A stretch of DNA of 64,000 nucleotides from an uncultured Bacteroidales bacterium (GTDB lineage: Bacteria > Bacteroidota > Bacteroidia > Bacteroidales > Porphyromonadaceae), in contig CAMYPM010000007.1 of assembly GCA_947290775.1 (NCBI GenBank), positions 24,840-88,839 of the forward strand, written 5' to 3'. Shown piece after piece: positions 20,678-31,000 of this stretch. The notes under the pieces are model-generated. The model made no database searches and was not told where the DNA came from. It saw nothing but the letters and a program-made list of their open reading frames with translations. The number at the start of each line of letters is the position of its first letter. The stretch's first letter is position 1. The position numbers and the translations under genes were made by a program.

Positions 20678-20700
20678 CGACAGCCCATTAAAGGCTGTCG
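20678..20700 (-). terminator. Possible hairpin between frr and rsgA
   Basis: An 8-bp perfect stem (CGACAGCC / GGCTGTCG) with a 7-base loop. On the minus strand, the direction of frr and rsgA, the sequence after the stem is not a clean T-run. It could attenuate frr read-through or act as a processing site. The T-rich side lies on the plus strand, where no upstream gene exists. Confidence 0.35.
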
Positions 20701-20711
20701 TTATTTCTTTA

Positions 20712-21275
20712 TTATACCGTAAGGATTTCTTTTTCTTTAGCTGCAAATATTTTGTCAGCTACCTCAATGTACTTATCGTGCAGCTTTTGCATACGATCTT
20801 CCGCATCCTTAGCTACATCCTCCGGCAGCGCATCATTTTTAACACTTTTACGGATCTTATCAATGGCATCACGACGTGCGTTGCGTATGCTGATCTTAGT
20901 ATCTTCTACTTCGTTCTTTGTCTGCTTAACGAGTTGCTTACGACGCTCTTCTGTAAGAGGAGGTATACCGATACGAACGATCTCACCGTTGTTCTCCGGC
21001 ATAATTCCCAGGGGAGAGTCGATAATAGCTTTTTCAATATCCTTGATGATCTTCTTTTCCCACGGTGTAATCACTATACTGCGTGCATCGGGGATGGATA
21101 TGGAAGCCACCTGACTCAATGGTGTAGGCGTGCCATAATAATCCACCCGAATGTCATCCAATAGCTTCGGATTGGCCTTGCCTGCCCTAATACGAGCGAG
21201 CTTCTCTTCCAGGTACTCGGTACCTTTCTTCATAGCTTCTTCTGCTATGGCTATATATTCGTCAATCTGTTGCAT
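20712..21275 (-). CDS. frr: Ribosome recycling factor
   Basis: Splits the post-termination ribosome together with EF-G. The 187-residue product has the typical RRF length and a three-helix-bundle pattern. Landmarks are the N-terminal [32 protein letters not shown] and the C-terminal [21 protein letters not shown]. The gene is 22 bases after pyrH, the usual pyrH-frr pair. Confidence 0.97.
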   Translation of the reverse strand: MQQIDEYIAIAEEAMKKGTEYLEEKLARIRAGKANPKLLDDIRVDYYGTPTPLSQVASISIPDARSIVITPWEKKIIKDIEKAIIDSPLGIMPENNGEIVRIGIPPLTEERRKQLVKQTKNEVEDTKISIRNARRDAIDKIRKSVKNDALPEDVAKDAEDRMQKLHDKYIEVADKIFAAKEKEILTV

Positions 21276-21297
21276 AGTTGTATGTAACTTATATTTA

Positions 21298-22008
21298 TTA
21301 TTCGTTTTCTACTAAGGTACCCAGAGGCTCTCCCTTCATTAAGCGCACTAAGTTGCCCTCTTGATCCATATTGAATACTCTGATACGAAGTCCGTTGTCA
21401 CGCGCCAAGGTCATGGCAGTCAAGTCCATTATCTTAAGCTCTCGTGCATACACTTCATCGTAAGTAATTCGCTCAAAGCGTTTTGCTGAAGGATCTTTTT
21501 CCGGATCAGCCGTATAAATTCCGTCCACACGCGTACCCTTAAGCATCAAGTCTGCCCCGATTTCAATAGCACGCAGTACAGAAGCAGTATCCGTAGTAAA
21601 GAAAGGATTACCCGTACCACCGGCAATGAGTACCACTTTACCCTCACGTAGTGCCTGCTTAGCGACCGGTGCCGAGTAGTGCGATCCAATAGGCGACATA
21701 GGATGTGCCGTGAGCAGCAAAGCATCCTGTCCAATGGCTTGTAAAGAGGCAGTCAATGCAAGCGAATTAATCACGGTAGCCAACATGCCCATACTATCGC
21801 CGGTCACACGATCAAAGCCGGAAGCAGCTCCCGCCATACCGCGAAAGATATTACCGCCCCCTATTACGATGGCTATCTCATTGCCCAATAGGACACTCTC
21901 TTTGATCGCTGCTGCATAGCTATCCAAACAAGATTTATCAATTCCCTCTTTGCGCGCTCCGGCTAGCGACTCGCCACTCAGCTTAAGTAATACCCGCCTT
22001 TTTGCCAT
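21298..22008 (-). CDS. pyrH: Uridylate kinase (UMP kinase)
   Basis: Phosphorylates UMP to UDP in pyrimidine nucleotide synthesis. The 236-residue amino-acid-kinase-fold protein begins [15 protein letters not shown] and has [11 protein letters not shown], the [17 protein letters not shown] loop and [16 protein letters not shown]. It heads the minus-strand pyrH-frr group. Its start faces the divergent DUF1573 genes across 453 bases that contain a 22-bp repeat array. Confidence 0.97.
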   Translation of the reverse strand: MAKRRVLLKLSGESLAGARKEGIDKSCLDSYAAAIKESVLLGNEIAIVIGGGNIFRGMAGAASGFDRVTGDSMGMLATVINSLALTASLQAIGQDALLLTAHPMSPIGSHYSAPVAKQALREGKVVLIAGGTGNPFFTTDTASVLRAIEIGADLMLKGTRVDGIYTADPEKDPSAKRFERITYDEVYARELKIMDLTAMTLARDNGLRIRVFNMDQEGNLVRLMKGEPLGTLVENE

Positions 22009-22166
22009 AATCTATCTTCGTTATTTCCTGAAACCATAAAGCTTAAGTATATCCTCTTTACAAAGTAACCATTTTTCCGTGAAGTTTCCAACAATAGGAT
22101 TCTTTACATAGGGATTGCTCCGAAAACAACAGCCTTTCAAGGGTTATAAAACAAAGACCACGGTCA

Positions 22167-22276
22167 TTAGAAAAAAGATAGGTATCTTTTGATTGAAAGG
22201 CACTGATGTTTCGTTAGAAAGATACAGATGTTTCAAATGAAAGGTTCTGATCTTTTTTGAAGTCTAATAGATCGAT
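22167..22276. repeat. Tandem 22-bp repeat array between pyrH and the DUF1573 genes (5 units)
   Basis: Five consecutive 22-base units start at 22167, 22189, 22211, 22233 and 22255; the last is degenerate. Units 2-4 share the pattern nnATTGAAAG or AAATGAAAG followed by TNCTGATNTT, and the fourth contains AATGAAAGG then TTCTGATCTT. The array sits in the 453-base divergent gap, 159 bases upstream of the pyrH start and about 100 bases upstream of the putative -7 box for the rightward genes. No spacers separate the units, so this is not a CRISPR array. No other feature is evident in the gap apart from that -7 box. Confidence 0.85.
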
Positions 22277-22378
22277 ACTTATTGCAAAGGCAAAGCCTCT
22301 CGGACAAAATTGCCGTTGTATAACACGTTGCCATAAGGGGAAGAGAGACCAACAGAGTATCATTAGGCGATATTATCG

Positions 22379-22386
22379 TATATTTG
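22379..22386 (+). promoter_or_regulatory. Putative -7 box for the DUF1573-meaB-mrp genes
   Basis: TATATTTG matches the Bacteroidetes -7 consensus TAnnTTTG, 76 bases before the ATG of the first DUF1573 gene. No convincing -33 TTG was found at the usual spacing. Confidence 0.45.
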
Positions 22387-22461
22387 CAACATAAGGAGCC
22401 CTATCTCTTTCAGAGAGTAGGGAATAGAAAAGTAATGATAAAGAAAGAGAGTTCTTGTTTT

Positions 22462-22866
22462 ATGAAGAAAGTTTTTTTTGTACTTACAGCACTACTGCTG
22501 GGCATAGCTACGCTATCCGCCCAAGAAACGAAGGAGCAGAAGACTAATACACAGGGAGCCGTGATATTTGCCGTTGAAGATTCGTTTGACTTTGGTACAA
22601 TCAAAGAGGCTGACGGACCTGTAACCCATGCCTTTACTATCAAGAATACAGGCAACGCACCCTTAGTAATAACGCGCGCTACAGCCTCTTGCGGCTGCAC
22701 AAAGCCTAAATACAATACGGAGCCCGTTGCTCCTGGTAAGTCTACTATTGTAGAGGTTACCTACAATCCTGCCGGTCGCCCCGGTCAATTTGTGAAAACC
22801 ATTGCTATCTATAGTAATGGGAAGGAGGGTGCCTACATTGTGCGGATTAAAGGAGTAGTAGAGTAA
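22462..22866 (+). CDS. Exported DUF1573 protein
   Basis: A 134-residue protein with a signal peptide (MKKVFFVLTALLLG, cleavage after SAQ near residue 20) and one DUF1573 domain. Landmarks are FDFGTIKEADGPVTHAF, IKNTGNAPLVIT and the conserved SCGCTKPKY motif. DUF1573 is an Ig/MSP-like beta fold common in Bacteroidetes; its role is not established. The ATG at 22462 is chosen because it begins directly with the signal peptide. An upstream in-frame TTG at 22384 is part of the putative promoter. A similar domain follows in the next gene, so this pair looks like a duplication. Confidence 0.85.
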   Translation: MKKVFFVLTALLLGIATLSAQETKEQKTNTQGAVIFAVEDSFDFGTIKEADGPVTHAFTIKNTGNAPLVITRATASCGCTKPKYNTEPVAPGKSTIVEVTYNPAGRPGQFVKTIAIYSNGKEGAYIVRIKGVVE

Positions 22867-22901
22867 AAGGCACCACACACGGGGCTTAAGTACGCTTGAG
22901 A

Positions 22902-23972
22902 ATGAATAAGAGACGGATACTTTTCCTGCTGGGGCTACTCGCATGGATAGGCACAGCCGGAGCACAAACACTGACGTTCAGCGAAACCACCCACAACTTT
23001 GGCATGGTAGCTGAAGAGAAGGGGAGCGTGACCCATCTCTTTCCCTTCACCAATACAGGCGACAAGCCCCTTGTAATCACTGCAGTACATACCGATTGTG
23101 GCTGCACAACACCTAAATACACTTTGGAGGCTGTGGCGCCCGGAGAGAGTGGATTTGTATCCGTTAGCTTTGATCCCCTCTACCGCCCCGGTGAGTTTAT
23201 CAAAGAGGTTCGCATTTTTTCCAATGCGGGAGAAGAGCCTTTTTTGCTACATATCAAAGGGATTGTAATTTCTCTCAGCGAAGGGAAAGACAAAGGCCTA
23301 CACATCGGGGACCTTTATATCAATTCCCCTCGCCTTAACTTCGGGATTGTTAGCACGGCACAAACGAGTAGGCTACGCTTCATTGTAGCCAATAAGAGCG
23401 AGCAACCCCTTGAGGTTACCCTAAGCCCACAAACCGACGAAATTACACTATCGGCAACACGCATTGCCCTTGGCGATCATGAACCCATGGAAGTCATTGC
23501 CGTTGCCAAAGGTACGCCACAGACTTCTTATGGATTGATAAGCCGGCCTATCCGGGTTACGGCTAAACGAAATGGGCAGATAGTAGGCACCGGAGAAATA
23601 GCCATCTCCCTACCCTACGTGCCGGATTTGGATCGATCCGACTCATTAGCACCCCAATTAGAGCTACGCACCTACATCGACTTGGGCATAATCCCTACTG
23701 ACTCCACCTACAAGGGCATAGTAAGACTGAAAAACATAGGGCAAAAACCGCTTTTATTATATGGAGTTTATCCCGATACAAGCCTTATTGAAGCAGAGAT
23801 TAGCCGAACTTGTATAGCGCCGGGGGAGGAGGGTACAATCAGCTACCGGATAGATACGGCTAAGTTAGCTCAAACCGACGAACAGCGCCTTACGAGCGAT
23901 CTCTCCCTTCTCTGCAACGATCCGGCAGGACCACTGCGCAAAATACGCATTATGGCTCGTACCAACCAATAA
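22902..23972 (+). CDS. Exported protein with N-terminal DUF1573 domain and further Ig-like repeats
   Basis: A 356-residue protein starting MNKRRILFLLG with a signal peptide ending near AGAQ. Residues about 23-120 form a DUF1573 domain with HNFGMVAEEKGSVTHLF and DCGCTTPKY. Two weaker repeats of the same pattern follow: LNFGIVSTAQTSRLRF near residue 150 and IDLGIIPTDSTYKGIV near 265. The later repeats lack the CGC motif. An upstream in-frame TTG at 22896 adds only two codons. It follows the first DUF1573 gene by 35 bases and probably works in the same periplasmic or surface process, which is unknown. Confidence 0.8.
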   Translation: MNKRRILFLLGLLAWIGTAGAQTLTFSETTHNFGMVAEEKGSVTHLFPFTNTGDKPLVITAVHTDCGCTTPKYTLEAVAPGESGFVSVSFDPLYRPGEFIKEVRIFSNAGEEPFLLHIKGIVISLSEGKDKGLHIGDLYINSPRLNFGIVSTAQTSRLRFIVANKSEQPLEVTLSPQTDEITLSATRIALGDHEPMEVIAVAKGTPQTSYGLISRPIRVTAKRNGQIVGTGEIAISLPYVPDLDRSDSLAPQLELRTYIDLGIIPTDSTYKGIVRLKNIGQKPLLLYGVYPDTSLIEAEISRTCIAPGEEGTISYRIDTAKLAQTDEQRLTSDLSLLCNDPAGPLRKIRIMARTNQ

Positions 23973-23985
23973 ACAACCTTCCGCT

Positions 23986-25122
23986 ATGCAACAACACTTT
24001 GACAAAGATAGTGCGCACATTGACCATCCCGAGAATGACCCTGCCTACCAAGGGCTCAAGGTAAATCGCGGCATTAAAGCACCACCGATTATAAACCCCT
24101 ACTTCAAACCACGTAAGCGACGCCGCTACACGACAGACGAATATGTAGCAGGCATCCTGGAAGGAAATGTATCTCTCTTAAGTCAAGCGGTTACGCTCAT
24201 AGAAAGCACCCTAACTTCAGACCGACACATGGCACAAGAGATCATTGAAAAGTGCCTTCCGCATAGTGGCAACTCCATGAGAATAGGAATCACGGGCGTG
24301 CCCGGATCAGGTAAAAGTACCAGTATTGATACCTTTGGTATGCATCTTATTAAGCAGGGGCATAAACTGGCTGTACTGGCAATTGACCCTACCAGCGAGG
24401 TAAGCGGAGGAAGTATATTGGGCGACAAAACGCGTATGGAGGCACTTTCGCGAGAGAAAAACGCTTTTATTCGTCCAAGTCCGGCCGGAGATTCCTTAGG
24501 AGGTGTGGCGCGCAAGACAAGAGAAACGATTATTCTCTGCGAAGCCGCCGGCTTTGATACTATTTTTGTCGAAACAGTAGGCGTGGGACAGAGTGAAACT
24601 GCGGTGCACTCAATGGTAGACTTTTTTCTACTCATACAGTTAGCCGGCACAGGTGATGAGCTGCAAGGGATCAAACGAGGGATTATGGAGATGGCCGATG
24701 GTATCATCATCAACAAAGCAGATGGGGACAACATCGACAAAGCCAAGCTGGCGGCCTCTCACTTCCGCAATGCTCTTCAGCTCTTTCCTGCAACGGAATC
24801 GGGCTGGGAGCCTAAAGTGCTCACCTACTCAGGCTATTATGCTATCGGTATAAAAGATATATTTGACATGATCGATCAGTATCGGCATTTTACTGTTGAT
24901 AGGGGGTTCTTTGATCTCAAGAGACAACGTCAGGCAAAATGGTGGATGTACGAAACTATCAACGACACACTTAAAAACTCTTTCTACGAAGATGAGCGCG
25001 TAAAAGCGCTGCAGCAAGAGATCGAAGAGTGTATTCTGCAGGACCGCATTACCCCATTCAAGGGGGCACAGAAACTGCTGGATACCTACTATCAAGCACT
25101 CCGACAGGACGCAAGAAAATAA
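23986..25122 (+). CDS. meaB: Methylmalonyl-CoA mutase-associated GTPase MeaB
   Basis: A G3E-family GTPase that loads and protects the B12 cofactor of methylmalonyl-CoA mutase. The 378-residue protein has the P-loop GVPGSGKST near residues 105-113, LAIDPTSEVSGGSILGDKTRM, FVETVGVGQSE, then NKADGDN as the guanine-specificity motif. The C-terminal arm matches the dimerisation tail. The mutase genes are not in this window. The gene implies a succinate-propionate route, common in Porphyromonas relatives. An older name for the family is ArgK. Confidence 0.92.
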   Translation: MQQHFDKDSAHIDHPENDPAYQGLKVNRGIKAPPIINPYFKPRKRRRYTTDEYVAGILEGNVSLLSQAVTLIESTLTSDRHMAQEIIEKCLPHSGNSMRIGITGVPGSGKSTSIDTFGMHLIKQGHKLAVLAIDPTSEVSGGSILGDKTRMEALSREKNAFIRPSPAGDSLGGVARKTRETIILCEAAGFDTIFVETVGVGQSETAVHSMVDFFLLIQLAGTGDELQGIKRGIMEMADGIIINKADGDNIDKAKLAASHFRNALQLFPATESGWEPKVLTYSGYYAIGIKDIFDMIDQYRHFTVDRGFFDLKRQRQAKWWMYETINDTLKNSFYEDERVKALQQEIEECILQDRITPFKGAQKLLDTYYQALRQDARK

Positions 25123-25155
25123 CTTTATAAGCCATTTTTTAAGCACTTACCAATT

Positions 25156-25503
25156 ATGAGCAACCCGGATTTATACGACATCTACGACGATGAGGATGCT
25201 ATCGCCTTTATCCGCCACACACTGAGCGAGGAGATGAATAAATCTCTTGACGACGATGATCTCTATTATATCATTGACTTGATTTACGACTTCTACGATA
25301 CGCGCGGCTACATGGACGAATACACTGAGGAGGATGAGGACAAGGACCGAGAAGTGGTCCTGGATCTGGACGAAATGAGTGATTTCATCCGCGAGGCTAT
25401 CCGCAAGGACGGTATGGAGCCCATTGAAGATATCGTTATCCAAGCAGTAGTAGAGGCTGAGTTGGATTACGAAGAAAGCCTCTATGATGAGGATAAAGAG
25501 TAA
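25156..25503 (+). CDS. Small acidic protein of unknown function
   Basis: A 115-residue, very acidic protein (about a third Asp/Glu) with no signal peptide or membrane segment. The pattern looks like helical pairs: DEDAIAFIRHTLSEEMN, DDLYYIIDLIYDFYDTRGYMDE and DEMSDFIREAIRKDG. I do not recognise a named domain. It lies between meaB and trmB with 33- and 22-base gaps on the same strand, so it is probably translated from the same transcript. Similar small proteins may be conserved in Bacteroidales, but I cannot confirm that here. Confidence 0.75.
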   Translation: MSNPDLYDIYDDEDAIAFIRHTLSEEMNKSLDDDDLYYIIDLIYDFYDTRGYMDEYTEEDEDKDREVVLDLDEMSDFIREAIRKDGMEPIEDIVIQAVVEAELDYEESLYDEDKE

Positions 25504-25525
25504 CAGACTACACTAACTCACCACC

Positions 25526-26281
25526 ATGGGAAAGGGCAAGTTAGCCAAATTCGCCTATATAGATACGCTTCCCTTTGTACTTCAATATCCCTGGAGTCGC
25601 TTACAGGAAGAGGGGTTTCCCTATCAAGGAAAGTGGGAGACCGACTTTTTTCACAACGAACACCCTATCACAGTTGAGCTGGGTTGCGGTGGTGGCGAGT
25701 ACACGGTTGCTTTGGCGCAAGAGTTCCCAAATGGGAATTACATAGGGGTTGACCGCAAAGGCGCACGGATATGGGCAGGGGCCAAACAGGTAGTGGAAGG
25801 GTTGCTACACAATGTAGCGTTTCTGCGCACCGACATAGCAATGATTGACTCGTTTTTTGCCGCTAAGGAGGTATCTACACTGTGGATCACCTTTCCGGAT
25901 CCTATGATGAAGCGCACACGCGGAAGGCTTATCAGCAGCTATTACTTGGAGCGATATCGCCACATTCTATCTCCGGAAGGGAAAATTTTCCTCAAGACGG
26001 ATAGCAACTTCCTTTATGAATATACGCTGCTGCTTTTAGAGGCCAATCACATAGAGCCGGAAGCAGCTACCAATGATTTATACCATCCCACCGAACCGCT
26101 GCGCGAAAAAGTGCCTTATGCCTCTACGCGCTACGAAGCGCAATGGCTTGCTCGGGGGAAAAAGATCAAATACATAGCTTTTTCGCTACAGGATGCACCG
26201 GAGCAGTTTATTGAGCCTGATCATGAACCTCCCCACGATGATTATAAGAGCATCACACGATTTATGCATCCCGGTACATAA
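25526..26281 (+). CDS. trmB: tRNA (guanine-N7-)-methyltransferase
   Basis: Methylates G46 of tRNA with SAM. The 251-residue protein has the SAM-binding ELGCGGGEYTVALA near residue 52, then YIGVDRKGARIW, and the family motif ITFPDPMMKRTRGRL near 128-142. The extended N-terminus and Glu/Asp-rich tail fit the Bacteroidetes branch. Its neighbours lie within 25 bases, so it is in the same transcription unit as mrp. Confidence 0.95.
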   Translation: MGKGKLAKFAYIDTLPFVLQYPWSRLQEEGFPYQGKWETDFFHNEHPITVELGCGGGEYTVALAQEFPNGNYIGVDRKGARIWAGAKQVVEGLLHNVAFLRTDIAMIDSFFAAKEVSTLWITFPDPMMKRTRGRLISSYYLERYRHILSPEGKIFLKTDSNFLYEYTLLLLEANHIEPEAATNDLYHPTEPLREKVPYASTRYEAQWLARGKKIKYIAFSLQDAPEQFIEPDHEPPHDDYKSITRFMHPGT

Positions 26282-26305
26282 TATATATAAGCTCGCTTTC
26301 CTATC

Positions 26306-27418
26306 ATGGACCTATACCCACAACTCATATTAGACGCACTCAAAAAGGTTCGATACCCCGGTACAGGTGAAGATATTGTATCACTTGGAATGGTGGAAGC
26401 ACTTCGCATAGAGGGGCATAAAGTATCGTTTAACCTACGCTTCGCTAAACATAACGACCCTTTTCATAAGTCGGTCATTAAAGCAGCCGAACAGGCACTG
26501 CTCACTTTTGTTTCCCCCGATATAGAGATCAAAGGAAATATTACCCCGCTCTTCCCCGAGGCTAAGCCGGTTGCCGATACGACAGAGCAGCCACTCAAAG
26601 GGGTAAAAAATACGATTGCCGTTTTCTCCGGAAAAGGGGGAGTAGGCAAAAGTACACTAACGGCTAATTTAGCGGTAGCTTTATCCTTGAAAGGCTATCG
26701 GGTAGGGGTTATTGATGCGGATATATACGGTCCCTCTATGCCCAAAATGTTTGGTTGCGAGGAGGCGCGTCCCGTTGCACAAGAGATTGATGGGAAAGAG
26801 CTGATTGAGCCTATTGAGGTTTTCAACGGGATCAAGCTACTGTCAATCGGCTTCTTTGTAGATCCCGACAAGGCTCTTATTTGGCGCGGCTCAATGGCAT
26901 CCAATGCAGTAACTCAGATTATTACACAAGCTAATTGGGGGGAACTGGACTTTCTTCTTTTAGATATGCCTCCGGGTACCGGTGATATACACCTCACCAT
27001 TGTGCAAACGATTGCACTTAGTGGTATCATTATGGTAACCACCCCTCAGGAAGTTGCTTTAGTAGATGTACGCAAGGGAATTGATCTCTTCACGAATGAC
27101 AAAATCGAAGTGCCGATCCTTGGTATTGTGGAGAATATGGCTTGGTTTACTCCGCAAGAGCTTCCCAACAATAGGTATTATATCTTTGGCAAAGGGGGTG
27201 GCGAGCGTTTGGCACAAGAGCTGAAGCTTCCTCTATTGGCTCAAATCCCTATCGTCGAAAGTATATGTTCTTCCGGAGATCAGGGGCAGCCGTCCGCCTC
27301 ACAGAAGGATAATATGCTGTCGCTCTTTTTTGATAACTTTGCCGACGCTGTAGTAAAAGCTGTTCAAGAGCGCAACAGTAAAGAGCCTCCTACCAAGCGT
27401 GTAGAGATGAGGCACTAA
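26306..27418 (+). CDS. mrp: Mrp/NBP35-family iron-sulfur cluster carrier ATPase
   Basis: A P-loop ATPase that carries and inserts Fe-S clusters. The 370-residue protein has an N-terminal MIP18/DUF59-like domain (residues about 5-90). The deviant Walker A FSGKGGVGKST lies near 109-119, DADIYGPSMPKMFG near 139-152 and LLDMPPGTGDIHLT near 217-230. The CxxC pair that binds the bridging cluster in many Mrp proteins is not obvious, so cluster binding may differ. It is the last protein gene before rnpB. Confidence 0.92.
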   Translation: MDLYPQLILDALKKVRYPGTGEDIVSLGMVEALRIEGHKVSFNLRFAKHNDPFHKSVIKAAEQALLTFVSPDIEIKGNITPLFPEAKPVADTTEQPLKGVKNTIAVFSGKGGVGKSTLTANLAVALSLKGYRVGVIDADIYGPSMPKMFGCEEARPVAQEIDGKELIEPIEVFNGIKLLSIGFFVDPDKALIWRGSMASNAVTQIITQANWGELDFLLLDMPPGTGDIHLTIVQTIALSGIIMVTTPQEVALVDVRKGIDLFTNDKIEVPILGIVENMAWFTPQELPNNRYYIFGKGGGERLAQELKLPLLAQIPIVESICSSGDQGQPSASQKDNMLSLFFDNFADAVVKAVQERNSKEPPTKRVEMRH

Positions 27419-27440
27419 TGGGATAAACGAATCCAATTAT

Positions 27441-27808
27441 ACAGTAGTGCGGTCTGCCGCTGCCATGCGTCATGCATGGGGGAGGAAAGTCCGGGCAACA
27501 TAGGGTACCATACTTCTTAACGGGAAGGCGGCGTGAGCCGTAAAAGCAGGTAACAGAGAATAACCGCTTCCGGGGACGAGTTCCTCTCTATAGGAGCAAG
27601 GGTGAAAAGGTGGGGTAAGAGCCTACCGAGACACTGGTGACAGTGTCTGCCGTACCGCTTATGGGTTGCAAGATCATGTATACCGGCGCTGTAGGACGAC
27701 CCGTCCGATGCCGAGGGGTAGATTGCTGGAGGGCTGCGGCAACGCAGTTCGTAGATAAATGGCAGACAGCGCATTTGCGCTACAGAACCCGGCTTATAGC
27801 ACTACTGT
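27441..27808 (+). ncRNA. rnpB: RNase P RNA (bacterial type A)
   Basis: The catalytic RNA that trims tRNA 5' ends. The ends pair (ACAGTAGTGC at 27441-27450 with GCACTACTGT at 27799-27808) as the P1 helix. The universally conserved core is present: GAGGAAAGTCCGGGC near 27481 on the 5' side, and AGATAAATGGCAGAC followed by ACAGAACCCGGCTTATAG on the 3' side. The length of about 368 bases is normal. A strong terminator follows at 27822-27864. The gene sits 22 bases after mrp on the same strand. Confidence 0.97.
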
Positions 27809-27821
27809 ACCTCATAGAAAA

Positions 27822-27864
27822 AGGCATGTAGCAGGACGATACCGCGCTACATGCCTCTTTTTTT
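27822..27864 (+). terminator. Intrinsic terminator of rnpB
   Basis: An 11-bp stem (AGGCATGTAGC / GCTACATGCCT) with a 13-base loop, followed by a run CTTTTTTT. It lies 14 bases after the RNase P RNA end on the same strand. Confidence 0.9.
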
Positions 27865-28003
27865 CCCGTAGCAAAGAGGAATATTTTCCCTACACTTATC
27901 ACCTTTCGGATCTATGCCTATAGTCTCAGTCATTCTGCAAAGTCAACCGATAAGAAAACTTTACTTTTATTTCCAAATTCAGAGGTCTACTTATAGGAAT
28001 GAC

Positions 28004-28011
28004 TACCTTTG
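28004..28011 (+). promoter_or_regulatory. Putative -7 box for the LRR protein gene
   Basis: TACCTTTG matches TAnnTTTG, 27 bases before the ATG at 28038. No TTG lies at the usual 19-21-base spacing upstream. Confidence 0.5.
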
Positions 28012-28037
28012 CAGTACAGGAATAAAAACAAAAGGAT

Positions 28038-31000
28038 ATGAAAAAAGCTTTTATGAAGGTGACTAATTATATCTCAATAGCCGCCTTTTTCACACTGTTC
28101 TTTGCTGCTACGGCAGCATCGCAAAGCATTACCTTTACTACCTCCAAAAAAGTTGGCGAGACTGTGCAGCTTCTGATTAAGGGAAGTGGCACAATAGAGG
28201 CAAACGGTATCAGCGAGGCCATTATATCGGGGCAAAAGAAATCGTACACACTGACTGCCCAGAGAGTGACACTAAAGGGTAATATCAGCAAGCTCGAGTG
28301 TACGTCCAATGCATTAACCACTTTAGACGTATCGCAATGTGGCACTTTGGAAGAGCTCACTTGCTACACCAATCAACTAACATCCTTAGACGTGTCGGCA
28401 TGCGCAAGTCTTTCCTCCTTAGAGTGCTGGGACAATCAATTAACCTCATTGCTCCTTCCCCATAAAGGGACCCTTTCTTACTTAGACTGCGGCAATAACC
28501 GCCTTACGGAGTTAGACCCATCCGACAATGAGGGTATAGAGTACCTCTTATGCTACCACAATCAATTAAAAACGATCAATCTAACAGGATGCACTGCGCT
28601 TGCCTGCTTAGCGTGTCAAGACAACCGACTCTCCTGTAGTGCTATGGAGGCTTTAGTGGGCGCACTACCCACTCGCACTCCGGAAGAGGAAGCCGTATTT
28701 GATGCTTTGACAGACCAGGAACGAACAGCGCAAAGCGGAGAAGGAAATATCCTGCTTACTCATGCTGTAGAAGTGGCGACTGCTAAGAATTGGAATGTCT
28801 TCTCTGTCGGAGAGGACGACAAGGAAACCGAGTATACCGGAAGAGAAGGCTCTTGCTCTGACTTCGAGCCCAGTACGATTATTTTGTCTACTGAAAGAGC
28901 CGTTGGGAAGCAAGTCACCCTAAGCATACAAGCCAACGGAGCCGTTACGGCAAAGGGACTTGTAGAGCCAATTAACACAGATGGCACAAGTCACGCCTAT
29001 ACTCTTTCTGCACAAACGATCACGCTACAGGGAAATATTACAAAACTTATCTGTGAAGGGAATCAACTCACCACACTCAATGTATCGCAATGCAAGCCCC
29101 TCGCAGCACTACATTGTGCCGATAATGCGCTACAAACCATAGACGTACAACAAAATACGAACCTAACCCTATTGGATTGCGCACGAAATGCGCTGAGTGC
29201 TTTAGACATCTCTTCGTGCACTAACTTAAAGGAGCTTTACTGTGGCGGCAATACGCTACACGCTTTGGATGTATCTGCCTGCTCACTTTTAGAAACTATC
29301 TCTTGCTACAGTAATCGTATCACCGCTCTAAATGTTTCATCCAACACGCTTCTCAAACATATTGCCTGCGAGGACAACCTCATTGGCTGTGAAGAGATGG
29401 AGCAGCTTGCCACCAGCTTACCCAAGCGGGAGGCTTCCGAAAAAGCAACCCTAATTGCCTTGTGTGATAAGGAAAAGAAAGCGACCACAGGTAAAGGGAA
29501 TATAGTAACCGAGCATATCGTAGCCATAGCGAGCGAAAAGGCGTGGAGCATACTGAGTGCCGAGGTCGGAGGGTCCGATAAACAAAGTCCGTTCACAGGG
29601 AGAAAGGGAGTTTGCCAAGACTTCAGTGGCGCCCGCATCACATTTACTACAAACAAGAAAGTAGGGGCGAAGATCAAGATGCTTATCGACGCTGATGGCC
29701 CTGTAACAGCAACCGGGTTAAAAGAGCCGGTAAAGACAGATAGTACTTTTACTTGGTATACACTTATGGCACAAACGGTTACCCTAAGTGGCGATATAAG
29801 TATAATGAATTGTAGCAAACTTGAGTTAACCTCTCTCAAAACCACTCAGAGCCCCTTGCTGACTACGCTCTTATGCCAAGACAATCAATTAGAAACGTTG
29901 GATGTTACGCAATGCGAAAATCTGACAACGCTCTTTTGCCACAACAACAAACTCACCTCATTAGATCTCTCTTACTGCCCACAGCTGATGTACTTAGCAT
30001 GTGACGACAACCAATTGTCCACCTTAGACATAACCGCCTGTAGAGAGCTGAAAACACTTTCCTGCTCCTCAAATCAATTAACCACATTTGATATATCCGG
30101 AAGAGAGAAATTAGAAAGATTTTGGTGCTATGGGAATATGCTGGAGCACCTGAACGTAGCACAATGCCCCAATCTAACGTCTCTAATGTGCTACAACAAT
30201 AAACTCACCTCATTAGACGCGTCGCACTCCACTCATCTGCAATATCTCTATTGCTATAGCAACCGCCTTACTTCACTGAATATCTCTGATTGTAAGGATC
30301 TCTTTTGGCTTTCTTGCGAAGACAACCTATTGAACTGCACTGCTATGGAGGCCATTGCGGAGGCTTTGACTGATCGCTCTACGAAGGAGACTGCTTCAAT
30401 AGATGTACTCATCTATGCAGAAGAAACAGGCGACCCCTCTACAGGCAATGTATTTACCGAGCATGCTGCCAATATTGCAAAGAGCAAGAACTGGAGCGTC
30501 TACTCAGTAAAGCAACCCGGCTATGGATATGGACACCCGTATGCAGGTAGAAAGGGTCAATGCACCGATAGTGAACTCACCTTCACCGTATCGGTAGAAC
30601 CCAATGCACATGGACGCATCACCGTATCGGGAGCCGATGACCTACAGAAGGTTGCCTATGGGAGCAAGCTGAAAGTAAGCGTTTCACCCGATGAGAAATA
30701 TGTATTAGACAAGCTATGGGCCAATGATGAAGATATTACAGCGACAAAGAGCTTTACAGCCGTAAGCAATGTAACGATCAAGGCGAGCTTCCGCAATCCT
30801 ACCACCACGCTTCAGGAAACAGCCGTAGCTATCTATCCCAATCCGACATCGGAGAGCGTGTACTGGCAAGGAGCTGCACCCTATTCGGCAATACGTTTGT
30901 ATAGTTTATCGGGGCATCTACTGGCATCCGCAACAAGTGATTCAATAGGTAAGGGGACCCTATCGGTTGCCACATTCTCAGAGGGAGAATACCTATTTGT

